Below are positions 18,649 to 28,464 of a DNA stretch of 64,000 nt, one piece after another. The notes under the pieces are model-generated. The model saw nothing but the letters and a program-made list of their open reading frames with translations, searched no databases and was not told the origin of the DNA. Positions within the stretch are counted from its first letter, which is position 1; each line of letters opens with the position of its first letter. Source of the DNA: an uncultured Eubacterium sp. (GTDB lineage Bacteria > Bacillota > Clostridia > Lachnospirales > Lachnospiraceae); contig CAMUML010000010.1 of NCBI GenBank assembly GCA_947089855.1, forward strand, positions 21,393 to 85,392, in the 5' to 3' direction. Both the position numbers and the translations under genes were made by a program.

Positions 18649-19962
18649 TTATTTGCAGTATTCAGACGGCAGTGCTGCATATACAGCGGCGCAGGTTACT
18701 AAATCCTGCTTCCAGGTCTTTTCATTCGGTGCATGGGCCTGCGCTTCCGCACCTGGGCCAAACCCGATACATGGGATACCGTTGCGCCCCATAATAGATA
18801 CGCCGTTGGTAGAGAATGTCCATTTGTCCGTTAATGGGCGTGCCTGGCGCATTTCCAAGGTTTCCGGAGCACCAATACGCTGTTCGCCGTATAACCCTTT
18901 GTAGGCTGCTTCCAGAGCCTTTGTAACCTTGTGGTCTTTTGGAATAGCCCAAGTCGGGAAATAGCATTCGATTTCATAAACGCATCCGGTGTAAGATGGA
19001 CGGTCATAGTTATACATAGATACTTTTACGTCGTCGCCATATTTTTTTACATTTGGAAGGTTGCGGATTTCATCCAAACAGCTTTCCCATGTTTCGCCAA
19101 ACGTCATGCGCCGGTCAAGGGAGATCGAGCAGGAGTCTGCTACGGCACAACGGCTTGGGGAAGTATAAAAAATCTGTGAAACGGTTACCGTGCCACGGCC
19201 TAAGAAGCGCGCCTCTTCCCAGTCCTTGTTATATTTTTCATCCAGCATTTTAATAAGGCCTTTGATCTCGGTACCTTCTTCGGCGTCATTTTCATTTAAT
19301 GCACGGATGTCCTGTAAAATATCAGCCATTTTATAAATAGCGTTATCACCGCGTTCCGGTGCGGAGCCGTGGCAGGATACACCCCTTACATCGACACGGA
19401 TTTCCATACGGCCCCTTTGGCCACGGTAAATCCCGCCGTCGGTTGGTTCTGTGGATACGACAAATTCCGGGCGTACTTTGTCTTCGTTTATAATATATTG
19501 CCAGCAAAGCCCGTCACAGTCTTCTTCCTGGACGGTACCGACTACCATGATCTTGCATCCCTGCGGGATAAGCCCTAAATCTTTCATGATCTTGGCACCA
19601 TATACAGAAGAAACAATGCCGCCGCACTGGTCGGAAACGCCGCGGCCACCAATCTCCGTATCGTTTTCGTAGCCTTCATATGGGTCAAACTCCCAGTTTT
19701 CACGGTTGCCGATGCCTACGGTATCAATGTGTGCATCATAGGCAATGATCTTGTCCCCGTTGCCCATATAGCCGATCACATTGCCTTGCGGGTCAATCTG
19801 GACTTCATCAAATCCCACTTTTTTCATTTCAGCAGCAATCGTATCAATATGCGCTTTTTCATCGCAGCTTTCCCCTGGATTTTTTACAATGGCGCGTAAA
19901 AATGCGTTCATATCTTTGCTGTAACCTTCTGCTGCTGCTTTAATTTTTTCAAAATCTAACAT
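18649..19962 (-). CDS. ygeY: YgeY-type M20 family hydrolase
   Basis: 437 residues of the M20 peptidase/deacylase fold: metal ligands are suggested by [14 protein letters not shown] (about 72-85), the catalytic EED (about 145) and STEPTDG (about 172), with a dimerisation domain between. The sequence matches the YgeY group annotated as selenium-metabolism-linked hydrolase, which works with ygeW and ygeX in purine-derived ureido-acid breakdown. Start 19962 has AGGAGG nine bases upstream. A gap of about 85 bases to ygeW contains no obvious terminator. Confidence 0.92.
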   Translation of the reverse strand: MLDFEKIKAAAEGYSKDMNAFLRAIVKNPGESCDEKAHIDTIAAEMKKVGFDEVQIDPQGNVIGYMGNGDKIIAYDAHIDTVGIGNRENWEFDPYEGYENDTEIGGRGVSDQCGGIVSSVYGAKIMKDLGLIPQGCKIMVVGTVQEEDCDGLCWQYIINEDKVRPEFVVSTEPTDGGIYRGQRGRMEIRVDVRGVSCHGSAPERGDNAIYKMADILQDIRALNENDAEEGTEIKGLIKMLDEKYNKDWEEARFLGRGTVTVSQIFYTSPSRCAVADSCSISLDRRMTFGETWESCLDEIRNLPNVKKYGDDVKVSMYNYDRPSYTGCVYEIECYFPTWAIPKDHKVTKALEAAYKGLYGEQRIGAPETLEMRQARPLTDKWTFSTNGVSIMGRNGIPCIGFGPGAEAQAHAPNEKTWKQDLVTCAAVYAALPSEYCK

Positions 19963-20045
19963 GTGGCGGTACCTCCTGTGAATTTTTATATTTGAATTGT
20001 ATATTTTTTATTTTATGTATAGTTTGTGGAAAATGAAAATTATAT

Positions 20046-21293
20046 TTATTTTAAATCCGCAAATGGCTCTTTATCCGTGCCGCAAAGCCCTTCCCATGTG
20101 ATTTCCCGGTAGCGGTCTGGATCCGTATCGCCTTCTGAGGATACGAGCAGGACTTGGGAATGTTCATCCAATTTCAGTGTTTCTTTTAAATCCCTATATT
20201 CCGGCATTGTCATAATGGCATGTAAAAGCCCCATTGTTACCGAGCCGGATTCGCCGGAAATTACCCGTTCGTCACCGCGGCATGGAGAACCATAGATACG
20301 TGTCCCGTTAGCGCTTACCCAGTCTGGGCAGGAAACAAAGGCGCTTACGTGATTCCTTAAAATATCCCAGGAAACGGTATTGGCTTCGCCGCAGGCCAGG
20401 CCGGCCATGATCGTAAGCATATCGCCCGTTACATTGACACGGCTTCCATCGGCTTTCAATGCCGAGCGGTAGAGGCAGTCGGCTTCCCCTGCTTCCGCTA
20501 CCACCATAATAGGAGGGTTTTCTGGGAAACGGTTTGCGAAATAGCCAACAACGGCACCGGAAAGGGAACCTACGCCAGCCTGGACAAATACATGGGTTGG
20601 ACGGCTTCCGTCTGCGGCAAGCTGCTGGTCTGCTTCCATAGCAAGCGTCCCATAGCCTTGCATGATCCAGGTAGGAATTTCTTCATAGCCGTCCCATGCC
20701 GTGTCCTGGACGATAATGCCGCGTTCTGTTTCTTCGGCTTCTTTTGCCGCCAGGCGCACACAATCGTCGTAATTCATATCTTCGATCGTTACTACTGCGT
20801 TTTCTTTTGCAATATTTTCCAACCGCGTTTGCGTAGAGCCTTTTGGCATACGCACCACGCATTTTTGGCCCAGCTTGTTTGCTGCCCAGGCAACCCCGCG
20901 CCCGTGGTTTCCGTCCGTAGCCGTAAAAAATGTTGCCTGGCCAAACGTATCCAGAAGTTCTTTGGAAGTAAGGAAGCTATAAGGCACTTCACTGACATCC
21001 CTGCCGATTTCTTTTGCGATATATCTTGCGATCGCATACGAACCGCCGAGTACTTTAAATGCATTTAGGCCAAAGCGGTAGGATTCATCCTTCACATAGA
21101 CACGGCCAAGGCCCAAGTATCCGGCCAGTCCAGAAAGCCTGGTCAAAGGCGTTACGGCATACTGTGGAAAACTTTTGTGGAAGTTGCTGGCTTTTTTCAT
21201 TTCTTCCAGGGACATGTTTGCAAGCTGCCTATCGTCGCTTGGGGTAATATGGTTGGCCGTCCATTTGATCGGACTCCCTGCTGATTTGCTCAT
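20046..21293 (-). CDS. ygeX: Diaminopropionate ammonia-lyase
   Basis: 415 residues of the fold-type II PLP enzymes. The PLP lysine is K80 in LNAFKVLGG, and TDGNHGRGVAWAA is the phosphate/asparagine loop; VQAGVGSLSGA and SSEGDTDP complete the family pattern. It splits 2,3-diaminopropionate into pyruvate and two ammonia. Here it would act at the end of the purine route, feeding pyruvate to fermentation. AAGGAGG precedes the start by seven bases and only 12 bases separate it from the regulator upstream, so the two are co-transcribed. Confidence 0.95.
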   Translation of the reverse strand: MSKSAGSPIKWTANHITPSDDRQLANMSLEEMKKASNFHKSFPQYAVTPLTRLSGLAGYLGLGRVYVKDESYRFGLNAFKVLGGSYAIARYIAKEIGRDVSEVPYSFLTSKELLDTFGQATFFTATDGNHGRGVAWAANKLGQKCVVRMPKGSTQTRLENIAKENAVVTIEDMNYDDCVRLAAKEAEETERGIIVQDTAWDGYEEIPTWIMQGYGTLAMEADQQLAADGSRPTHVFVQAGVGSLSGAVVGYFANRFPENPPIMVVAEAGEADCLYRSALKADGSRVNVTGDMLTIMAGLACGEANTVSWDILRNHVSAFVSCPDWVSANGTRIYGSPCRGDERVISGESGSVTMGLLHAIMTMPEYRDLKETLKLDEHSQVLLVSSEGDTDPDRYREITWEGLCGTDKEPFADLK

Positions 21294-21305
21294 GATGCGT
21301 CCTCC

Positions 21306-21956
21306 TTATTTGTTAATATCTACATAACTATAGAGTGTGTATTTGGAGATGCCAAAATATTTTGCGACTTTATCTCCAGATTTTGTAATAAGAAAAGCTC
21401 CGGTATCGTTCAGAAAATTAATGGCTTTTATTTTATCTTCTTTTGTCATCAGCGGCACCGGGATACCGACCAGGTTGACTGACTGTTCAATTAATTCATC
21501 CAAAAGGGTACTGACATCATGCGTAATCGTATGCGATGCCTGGGAGCCCGGCTTGCCGTCTGCATCAGGCGGGCAGGAAGTCAGCGAGTGGATGCTGTTT
21601 TCCAACGCAAGCAGGTTTGTAATGTCATAATTGATAGAGAGGATATAGCGCGGGCGGCCAGAACCATCCTTAATATACAAGGTACTGGATTTTAACGTGC
21701 GCCCGCTTTCTGTTTTGGTAAGATATGCAAGCCGGTCAGCCAGCGGGCCTTCCGGATGCTTTAAGGCTGAAAGCACAGCCCCTGAAGGCCCGCCGCCAGC
21801 CTGGCGGCCTGTGATATGGCCGTTTTCAATATGTACAATGGAAGCATCCTTATTGCTGCCAGCCAGATCGTGTATCACGACTTCACAGTTTTCCCCAAAC
21901 TGGGCTGCCAGCCCCGCCGCGACCTGTTTTAAAATTTCCAGTATCGTATCTGCCAT
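21306..21956 (-). CDS. YheO-like PAS/HTH transcriptional regulator
   Basis: 216 residues from ATG 21956 (AGGAGG five bases before it; the upstream ATG at 22022 has none). Residues about 1-120 resemble the YheO/PAS-like sensor domain, with GENCEVVIHDLAG and GRTLKSSTLYIKDGSG; the C-terminal part ends in a helix-turn-helix, KVAKYFGISKYTLYSY. Such regulators sit beside amino-acid and purine catabolic genes. It is the first gene of the minus-strand operon and faces the permease, so it probably controls both directions. A related protein is encoded at 29879-30580. Confidence 0.85.
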   Translation of the reverse strand: MADTILEILKQVAAGLAAQFGENCEVVIHDLAGSNKDASIVHIENGHITGRQAGGGPSGAVLSALKHPEGPLADRLAYLTKTESGRTLKSSTLYIKDGSGRPRYILSINYDITNLLALENSIHSLTSCPPDADGKPGSQASHTITHDVSTLLDELIEQSVNLVGIPVPLMTKEDKIKAINFLNDTGAFLITKSGDKVAKYFGISKYTLYSYVDINK

Positions 21957-22092
21957 GCCAGCCTCCTGTCTTACAGCCTCCATAAGTATACCTATTTGCC
22001 GTATAACGGTTGATAGGCGCAATTATACACGGATGCCGATCAAGATTTTCTTACTACGGTTTGTCTGCCTCGTAATTTATTTGTCTATATTT

Positions 22093-22120
22093 ATTATAGC
22101 ATCAGAAAAGAAAAAAGCAA
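22093..22120 (-). promoter_or_regulatory. Candidate promoter of the regulator-ygeXYW-arcC operon
   Basis: On the minus strand TTGCTT (22120-22115), 16-base spacer, TATAAT (22098-22093), about 135 bases before the regulator start. The -10 is perfect and the -35 matches four of six. Confidence 0.5.
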
Positions 22121-22185
22121 TAGAAATTTAAAAAAATTTTTTCAAAATACAAATTTTTTATTAAATATTTTTACTACATGAATGT

Positions 22186-22200
22186 TAGTATCGAATACTA
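22186..22200. promoter_or_regulatory. Dyad in the divergent purine intergenic region
   Basis: TAGTAT-CGA-ATACTA, a perfect 6+6 dyad in the middle of the AT-rich gap 21957-22525 between the two divergent operons. It could be an operator for the YheO-like regulator. I looked for a purine riboswitch in the gap and saw none. Confidence 0.35.
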
Positions 22201-22525
22201 CCTTATTAAATAAGTATCCGGTTGGCGCATCTTTTATCTATTCATGAAAAAATATACAATTTTCTAAATGCATTGTTTAATAAAAAATTATTATTTATAG
22301 AAAAAATTTTTATAAAGGGATTGCATTTTGGTAATAAAGATGATAAAATAATTCTAAAGAAAGCAGCATTTGTTGAAACTGCACGAGAAAATGGGTTTCG
22401 CATTGCAGAGGTAACGAAGGATGCTATGTTAGAGTATATTTGGTAATGGTACGATACCTCATAAAAATTTTTTGCCCAAAAAGTATCTGCAACATACACC
22501 CAAAGCAAAGGAGGAAATGTTACAA

Positions 22526-23899
22526 ATGAACAATGGAACTCAAGCGAACATGTCTGCTGAATTGTTCCGGCTGGATGGAAAACCTTCGGCCATACAGGCG
22601 CTACCACTTGCCCTGCAGCATGTGGTAGCCATGATTGTCGGGTGTGTAACGCCGGCAATTATTGTATCTGGGGCCGCCGGGCTTTCTGGAGAAGATTCCG
22701 TAATCTTAATTCAGGCTGCACTCGTCATGTCGGCAATTACAACTCTGGTCCAGCTGTATCCAATGGTCCGTGGGAAAGCGTTCTCAATCGGATCCGGGCT
22801 TCCGGTTATTATGGGCATTAGTTTTGCCTATGTGCCTACTATGCAGGCAATTGCGGGCGACTTCGGGGTAAGCTCCATACTTGGGGCGCAGGTTGTGGGC
22901 GGTGCGATCGCTATTTTAGTAGGTATTTTTATCAAGCAGATCCGGAAATTTTTCCCGCCCCTGATAACAGGTACGGTTGTATTTGCAATCGGGCTTTCGT
23001 TGTATCCTACGGCGATCAACTATATGGCCGGAGGTACCGGCAATGAGGGGTATGGCTCCTGGCAAAACTGGCTGGTTGCAGTGGTTACGTTAATTATTGT
23101 AACGGGGCTGAACCATTACGGCAAAGGGATATGGAAATTATCTTCGATTCTAATTGGGATCATTGCAGGCTATATCGTATCGTTATTTTTTGGGATGGTT
23201 GATTTTTCGGCCGTTGCGCAGGCATCATTTTTCCAGCTGCCAAAACCGGTGCATTTTGGGCTTGCATTTGAGCCGTCTTCATGCGTGGCACTCGGCGTTT
23301 TATTTGCCATTAATTCCATACAGGCCATTGGCGATTTTACGGCAACTACAACAGGCGGGTTAGACCGTATGCCGACAGATGAAGAATTAAACGGGGGCAT
23401 TGTCGCATATGGATGCTGCAATATATTCAGCGCTTTTTTCGGCGGCCTTCCGACCGCGACGTTCAGCCAGAATGTTGGGATCGTGTCTGCGACGAAGGTA
23501 GTAGCTAAAAAGGTATTTGGGATTGCGGCAGGCATCCTTTTGGTCGCTGGGCTGATTCCAAAGTTTTCATCCCTTTTGACGACAATTCCGCATTGTGTGT
23601 TAGGTGGGGCCACCGTATCGGTTTTTGCATCGATCGCGATGACAGGCGTCAAGCTAGTTACTGCGGCACCGATGAATTACAGGAATACCACGATTGTTGG
23701 GCTTTCGATCGCGCTTGGTATGGGTATTACACAGGCAAACGCTGCATTGGCCAGCTTTCCGGCATGGGTTACTACTATTTTTGGGAAGTCCCCGGTTGTG
23801 CTTGCCACGATCGTAGCGATCATATTAAACCTTGTGCTGCCAAAAGAGAAGGAAGAGGAAGCGTCTATTAAAATTATGAAAAAAGAAGGAGGAGCATAA
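22526..23899 (+). CDS. NCS2-family xanthine/urate permease
   Basis: About 457 residues with twelve or more hydrophobic segments. ALPLALQHVVAMIVGCVTPA near the N-terminus, FSIGSGLPVIMG, and the conserved FSQNVGIVSAT segment identify the nucleobase-ascorbate/NCS2 uracil-xanthine group of proton symporters. As first gene of the plus-strand operon with ssnA and ygfK it most likely imports xanthine or uric acid; the exact base cannot be told from sequence. The start is uncertain: AAGGAGG ends two bases before an ATG at 22517 and 11 bases before the ATG at 22526, which I prefer. Confidence 0.9.
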   Translation: MNNGTQANMSAELFRLDGKPSAIQALPLALQHVVAMIVGCVTPAIIVSGAAGLSGEDSVILIQAALVMSAITTLVQLYPMVRGKAFSIGSGLPVIMGISFAYVPTMQAIAGDFGVSSILGAQVVGGAIAILVGIFIKQIRKFFPPLITGTVVFAIGLSLYPTAINYMAGGTGNEGYGSWQNWLVAVVTLIIVTGLNHYGKGIWKLSSILIGIIAGYIVSLFFGMVDFSAVAQASFFQLPKPVHFGLAFEPSSCVALGVLFAINSIQAIGDFTATTTGGLDRMPTDEELNGGIVAYGCCNIFSAFFGGLPTATFSQNVGIVSATKVVAKKVFGIAAGILLVAGLIPKFSSLLTTIPHCVLGGATVSVFASIAMTGVKLVTAAPMNYRNTTIVGLSIALGMGITQANAALASFPAWVTTIFGKSPVVLATIVAIILNLVLPKEKEEEASIKIMKKEGGA

Positions 23900-23900
23900 T

Positions 23901-25235
23901 ATGGCTTTTATAATAGGAAACGGCAAGCTGTTTACGAGGGACAGCAGTATGCCATATATTGAGGACGGGGCGGTAGCAGTTGACGGGGCAAAGATTGTGG
24001 AAGCAGGTGCCTGCAGCGAACTGAAAGAAAAGTACAAAGGCTTTGAATTTATAGATGCAAAAGGCGGCATTATTATGCCTGCATTTATTAATACGCACGA
24101 ACATATTTACAGTGCAATGGCTAGGGGCTTAAGCATCAAAGGATATAACCCGCAAGGGTTCCTGGATATTCTGGATGGCCAGTGGTGGACGATTGACCGG
24201 AAACTTACTTTGGAACAGGTCAAATACAGCGCAATGGATACCATGATTTCCTGTATCCGTAACGGGGTAACTACGATCTTTGACCATCATGCCAGCTTTG
24301 GGCATATCAAAGACAGCCTGTTTACCATTGCGGATGCTGCAAAAGAGCTTGGCGTGCGTGCGTGCCTTTGCTATGAAATATCGGACAGGGACGGCATGGA
24401 AAAGGCTAGGGAGTCGGTTATGGAAAATGCGGAATTTATCCGTTATGCGTTAAAAGATGACACGGATATGGTTGCGGGCATGATGGGGATGCACGCACAG
24501 TTTACTATATCCGATGCGACTATGGAACTGGCGGCATCGCAAAAGCCAGACGGGGTAGGGTACCATATCCATGTGGCGGAAGGGATCGAAGACCTGCACG
24601 ATTGTTTAAAGAAATATGGCAAACGCATCGTAGACCGGCTGATGGACTGGAATATCCTTGGGGAACAGACACTGCTTGGCCATTGCATCTATATCAACCC
24701 GCATGAAATGGACTTGATCCACGATACTGGTACTATGGTAGTACATAACCCGGAATCCAATATGGGCAATGCCTGTGGATGCCCGCCGACGATGGAGCTT
24801 GTAAAACGCGGTATCCTGACCGGCTTAGGGACGGACGGCTATACACACGATATGACAGAATCCTACAAAGTGGCGAATGTGCTGCATAAACACCATTTAT
24901 GTGATGCCAATGCCGCATGGGGTGAAGTTCCAAAGATGCTGTTTGAAAATAATGCAGCAATTGCAAACCGCTATTTTAAAACACCGCTTGGTGTGATCCG
25001 CCCAGGCGCTGCGGCAGACGTCATTGTGGTAGATTATGACCCGCCAACGCATCTGGACCAAAACAACTTAAATTCCCATATCCTGTTTGGCATGACCGGG
25101 CACGATGTCGTTACGACGGTTGCAAACGGCAAAGTGCTGATGCAGGACCGGGAAGTAAAAGTGGCGGATACGAAGGAAGTTATGGCAAAATGCAGGGAAT
25201 CGTCGGCGCAGCTTTGGAAAAGCATAAATGGATAA
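23901..25235 (+). CDS. ssnA: SsnA-type amidohydrolase
   Basis: 444 residues of the amidohydrolase superfamily. The first metal motif is NTHEH (H66, H68), followed by YHIHVAEG, LLGHCIY and LGTDGYTHDM, the later His and Asp ligands. The sequence matches SsnA, found with ygfK and xanthine dehydrogenase genes in many anaerobes. In the gut urate pathway it is thought to act on a purine ring or ring-opened intermediate. It starts one base after the permease stop, with AAGGAGGAG upstream, so translation is likely coupled. A 139-base gap separates it from ygfK. Confidence 0.93.
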   Translation: MAFIIGNGKLFTRDSSMPYIEDGAVAVDGAKIVEAGACSELKEKYKGFEFIDAKGGIIMPAFINTHEHIYSAMARGLSIKGYNPQGFLDILDGQWWTIDRKLTLEQVKYSAMDTMISCIRNGVTTIFDHHASFGHIKDSLFTIADAAKELGVRACLCYEISDRDGMEKARESVMENAEFIRYALKDDTDMVAGMMGMHAQFTISDATMELAASQKPDGVGYHIHVAEGIEDLHDCLKKYGKRIVDRLMDWNILGEQTLLGHCIYINPHEMDLIHDTGTMVVHNPESNMGNACGCPPTMELVKRGILTGLGTDGYTHDMTESYKVANVLHKHHLCDANAAWGEVPKMLFENNAAIANRYFKTPLGVIRPGAAADVIVVDYDPPTHLDQNNLNSHILFGMTGHDVVTTVANGKVLMQDREVKVADTKEVMAKCRESSAQLWKSING

Positions 25236-25374
25236 CGCCAGCAGGATTGCCTGCATAGTTTTGAAATGTAAAATGGATAACAAAGGCTGCATATTTGCAA
25301 AGTTTTGGAAAAGCATGGGCGGATATGCAGGCATTTGTACAGGAAACTTATGAGGATTTAAGGAGGGTACTATT

Positions 25375-28300
25375 ATGGGCGATATAATGACATGTATGCC
25401 ATTTGCGCAGCTGTTTCGTTGGATGCGGACAGAACACGATACAAAAGGGTCCGTTTTCGGTGTACATAGGCCGTATATTGCAGATGCGGCAAAAGCGCGC
25501 ACGATTTTTGGGCGTAGCCTGGAAACGCCGATCGGCCCGGCAGCAGGCCCAAATAGCCAGCTGGCACAAAATATTGCAGCGTCGTATTATGCAGGGAGCC
25601 GTTTTTTTGAACTGAAAACAGTACAGAAAATGGATGGCGCCGAGCTGGCAGCCTGTGTGAATAAGCCTTGTATCAAAGCAGACGATGAAGGCTATAACTG
25701 CGAGTGGTCCACGGAGCTGTATGTCCCGCAGGCACAGGATGAATATATCAAAGCATGGTTCCTGCTTGCGTTTATGGCAAAGGAATATGGGCTTGGCAGC
25801 CTGGATGGCTTCCAGTTTAATATCAGTGTCGGCTATGACCTGGAAGGGATCAAAACGAAAAAAATAGATGATTTTATCGAGCATATGAAAAATGCCGCAC
25901 AGACACCGGTATTTGAAGAATGCCGGCAAGAACTGTTGGCACACGTGGGCGAATATCAGCATGTGACAAAGGAAGATATTGAGCAGATTACGCCGTTTAT
26001 CTGCAATTCCGTAACAATTTCCACACTGCATGGCTGCCCGCCGCAGGAAATTGAAAGCATTGCCAATTACCTGCTGACAGAAAAGAAGATGCATACATTT
26101 ATCAAATGCAACCCGACGCTGCTTGGGTATGAGTTTGCAAGGGATACGCTGGACCATATGGGCTATGATTACATTGCGTTCGGACGGTTCCATTTTGAAG
26201 ACGACCTCCAATACCGGGATGCCGTTCCGATGCTGCAGCGGCTAATGGACCTTTCCCGCAGCCTTGGCCTGGAATTTGGCGTAAAGATTACCAATACCTT
26301 CCCGGTAGATGTAAAAGCGGGGGAACTGCCAAGCGAAGAAATGTATATGTCCGGCAAGTCCCTGTTTCCGTTATCCATTGCACTTGCTGCAAAGCTGTCG
26401 CGGGAATTTGACGGGAAACTGCGTATTTCTTATTCCGGCGGGGCTGATGCATTTAATATTGACAAAATTGTAGGTGCGGGCGTGTGGCCGGTAACCGTTG
26501 CGACGACTATTTTAAAGCCGGGCGGCTACCAGCGCTTAAAACAGATGGCAGAGATTATAGACGGCCTGGAGGCAAAGCCGTTCCAGGGGATAAACGTACA
26601 GGCGTTGATAAAAATTGCAGAAGATGTCGTAAGCGATAAACACCATACAAAACCTGCAAAACTCCCTGCTTCCAGAAAATCATCGGAAAAAGTGCCGTTG
26701 CTGTTTTGCCATACCGCACCTTGTGAAAATGCCTGCCCGATCCATCAGGAGATTACAACTTATGTAAAACTGGCTGGCGAGGGGCGTTATGAAGAAGCGC
26801 TGCAAGTGATCTTAAACCGGAACGCATTGCCTTTTATAACGGGTACGATCTGTGCACATGGATGCCAAAGCCACTGCACCCGTAATTTTTACGAGACACC
26901 GGTACAGATCCGCGATACCAAGCTGCTCTGTGCACAAAACGCTTTTGATAATGTACTAAAAACCGTAAAGCCGGCAGAAGCAAACGGTAAAAAAGCAGCC
27001 GTTGTCGGCGGCGGCCCATCCGGTATGGCGGCAGCTTATTATCTGGCAAGGCTTGGCGTAAAAGTAACGGTTTATGAAAAACGCGGGCGGCTTGGCGGCA
27101 TTGTCAGTGCAGTTATCCCGGATTTCCGTATCGATGATACAGTAATAGCGAAAGATGCCACTTTGCTGGACAAACTAGGCGTAGAAGTTTTGTGCGGCAA
27201 AGAAGCACCGCCGGTAAAAGAATTAAAAGAAGCTTACGATGCAGTTATCCTGGCAGTCGGCGCTTATGAGCGGGGCCAGCTTGTATTGGAAGGCAAACAG
27301 GCGTATAACGCACTGGAATTTTTGGAAGATTTCAACCGGACCAAAGGGCAGGTGGAATTGGGCAAAAACGTAGTTGTAATCGGCGGCGGCAACACTGCAA
27401 TGGATACTGCAAGGGCTACAAAGCGCTGTGCGGGCGTAGAACACGTATATCTGGTATACCGGCGTACCAAACGCTATATGCCAGCGGACGAACACGAACT
27501 GCAGCTGGCACTGGACGACGGTGTGGAATTCAGGGAGCTGTTAGCCCCAATTAAGATGGAAAATGGAATGCTTACCTGTGGGCGGATGGCGCTCGGAGAA
27601 ATGGATGCATCTGGCAGGGCCAGCGTAAAAGAAACAGGGGAAACTGCACAGGTGCCTGCGGATACGGTGATTGCCGCAGTCGGTGAAAAAGTGCCAAGCG
27701 GATTTTACGAGCAAAACGGCATCCATGTCGATGAAAAAGGGCGTGCGTTTGTAGATGGAAATTTGCAGACAAATATCGAGGGCGTCTATGTGGTCGGCGA
27801 CGGCCTGTATGGCCCATCGCTTGTGGTAAATGGCATGGCACAGGCGGCCAAAGCGGCGGAAGCCATTGTTGGGTCAGAAATATCCGCCAGCATGGAACAG
27901 CGCGTAGACCCTGCCGCTATTTACGGGCGCAAAGGGATATTGGCAGAGCCATGCAGCGGCAGGAATACACAGGAAACCGCAAATTTAGAAGCAGGCCTGT
28001 GCCGGGAAAAAGAAGCGGACCGGTGCCTGGGATGCTCCAGCGTCTGTGAAAACTGCGTAGACGTATGTCCGAACCGGGCCAATATCGCAATACAAGTACC
28101 AGGCATGGACCACACGCAGATCATCCATGTCGATTATATGTGCAATGAATGCGGCAACTGCAGAAGCTTCTGTCCATATGCAAGTGCGCCTTATTTGGAT
28201 AAATTTACACTGTTTGCAAATGAAAAAGATATGGCGGACAGCAAGAACGAAGGGTTTACTGTATTGGATAAAGGCAGCATTAAGTGCAAGGTGCGTTACC

Positions 28301-28407
28301 TTGGCGAAGAATTTATCTGGGAAAAAGGGCAGGAAAACCGGATGTTTGAAGGGCTGCGGCAGCTAATCGAAACCGTCTGCACGGATTATAGCTATCTGCT
28401 TGGGTAG
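25375..28407 (+). CDS. ygfK: YgfK, iron-sulfur flavoprotein oxidoreductase
   Basis: 1,010 residues. Residues about 1-420 form a dihydroorotate-dehydrogenase-like TIM barrel; next comes a cysteine cluster (CENACPIHQE and CAHGCQSHC), then a GltD-like module with FAD loop GGGPSGMAAAYYLARLG and NAD(P)H loop GGGNTAMDTA; the C-terminus carries two 4Fe-4S sets (CLGCSSVCENCVDVCP and CNECGNCRSFCP). Older annotations call it a selenate reductase subunit. Within the urate cluster it is believed to reduce a purine-ring intermediate using NAD(P)H. GGAGGG lies nine bases before the start. All motifs are intact and the length is normal. Confidence 0.95.
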   Translation: MGDIMTCMPFAQLFRWMRTEHDTKGSVFGVHRPYIADAAKARTIFGRSLETPIGPAAGPNSQLAQNIAASYYAGSRFFELKTVQKMDGAELAACVNKPCIKADDEGYNCEWSTELYVPQAQDEYIKAWFLLAFMAKEYGLGSLDGFQFNISVGYDLEGIKTKKIDDFIEHMKNAAQTPVFEECRQELLAHVGEYQHVTKEDIEQITPFICNSVTISTLHGCPPQEIESIANYLLTEKKMHTFIKCNPTLLGYEFARDTLDHMGYDYIAFGRFHFEDDLQYRDAVPMLQRLMDLSRSLGLEFGVKITNTFPVDVKAGELPSEEMYMSGKSLFPLSIALAAKLSREFDGKLRISYSGGADAFNIDKIVGAGVWPVTVATTILKPGGYQRLKQMAEIIDGLEAKPFQGINVQALIKIAEDVVSDKHHTKPAKLPASRKSSEKVPLLFCHTAPCENACPIHQEITTYVKLAGEGRYEEALQVILNRNALPFITGTICAHGCQSHCTRNFYETPVQIRDTKLLCAQNAFDNVLKTVKPAEANGKKAAVVGGGPSGMAAAYYLARLGVKVTVYEKRGRLGGIVSAVIPDFRIDDTVIAKDATLLDKLGVEVLCGKEAPPVKELKEAYDAVILAVGAYERGQLVLEGKQAYNALEFLEDFNRTKGQVELGKNVVVIGGGNTAMDTARATKRCAGVEHVYLVYRRTKRYMPADEHELQLALDDGVEFRELLAPIKMENGMLTCGRMALGEMDASGRASVKETGETAQVPADTVIAAVGEKVPSGFYEQNGIHVDEKGRAFVDGNLQTNIEGVYVVGDGLYGPSLVVNGMAQAAKAAEAIVGSEISASMEQRVDPAAIYGRKGILAEPCSGRNTQETANLEAGLCREKEADRCLGCSSVCENCVDVCPNRANIAIQVPGMDHTQIIHVDYMCNECGNCRSFCPYASAPYLDKFTLFANEKDMADSKNEGFTVLDKGSIKCKVRYLGEEFIWEKGQENRMFEGLRQLIETVCTDYSYLLG

Positions 28408-28464
28408 CCCCCCTTTTCAAAAAATGTATAATGATGTTTAGGCAAAAAAGAGGGAGGCAGCAAT

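Noticed and set aside
22222-22446. 74-codon ORF in the gap before the NCS2 permease
   Set aside because: TTG start without ribosome site, AT-rich, Lys/Ile/Phe composition expected from the base bias; it lies in the regulatory region.
21957-22525. Purine riboswitch before the permease
   Set aside because: No conserved P1/J2-3 core pattern of guanine/xanthine-type riboswitches was visible; a covariance-model search would decide.
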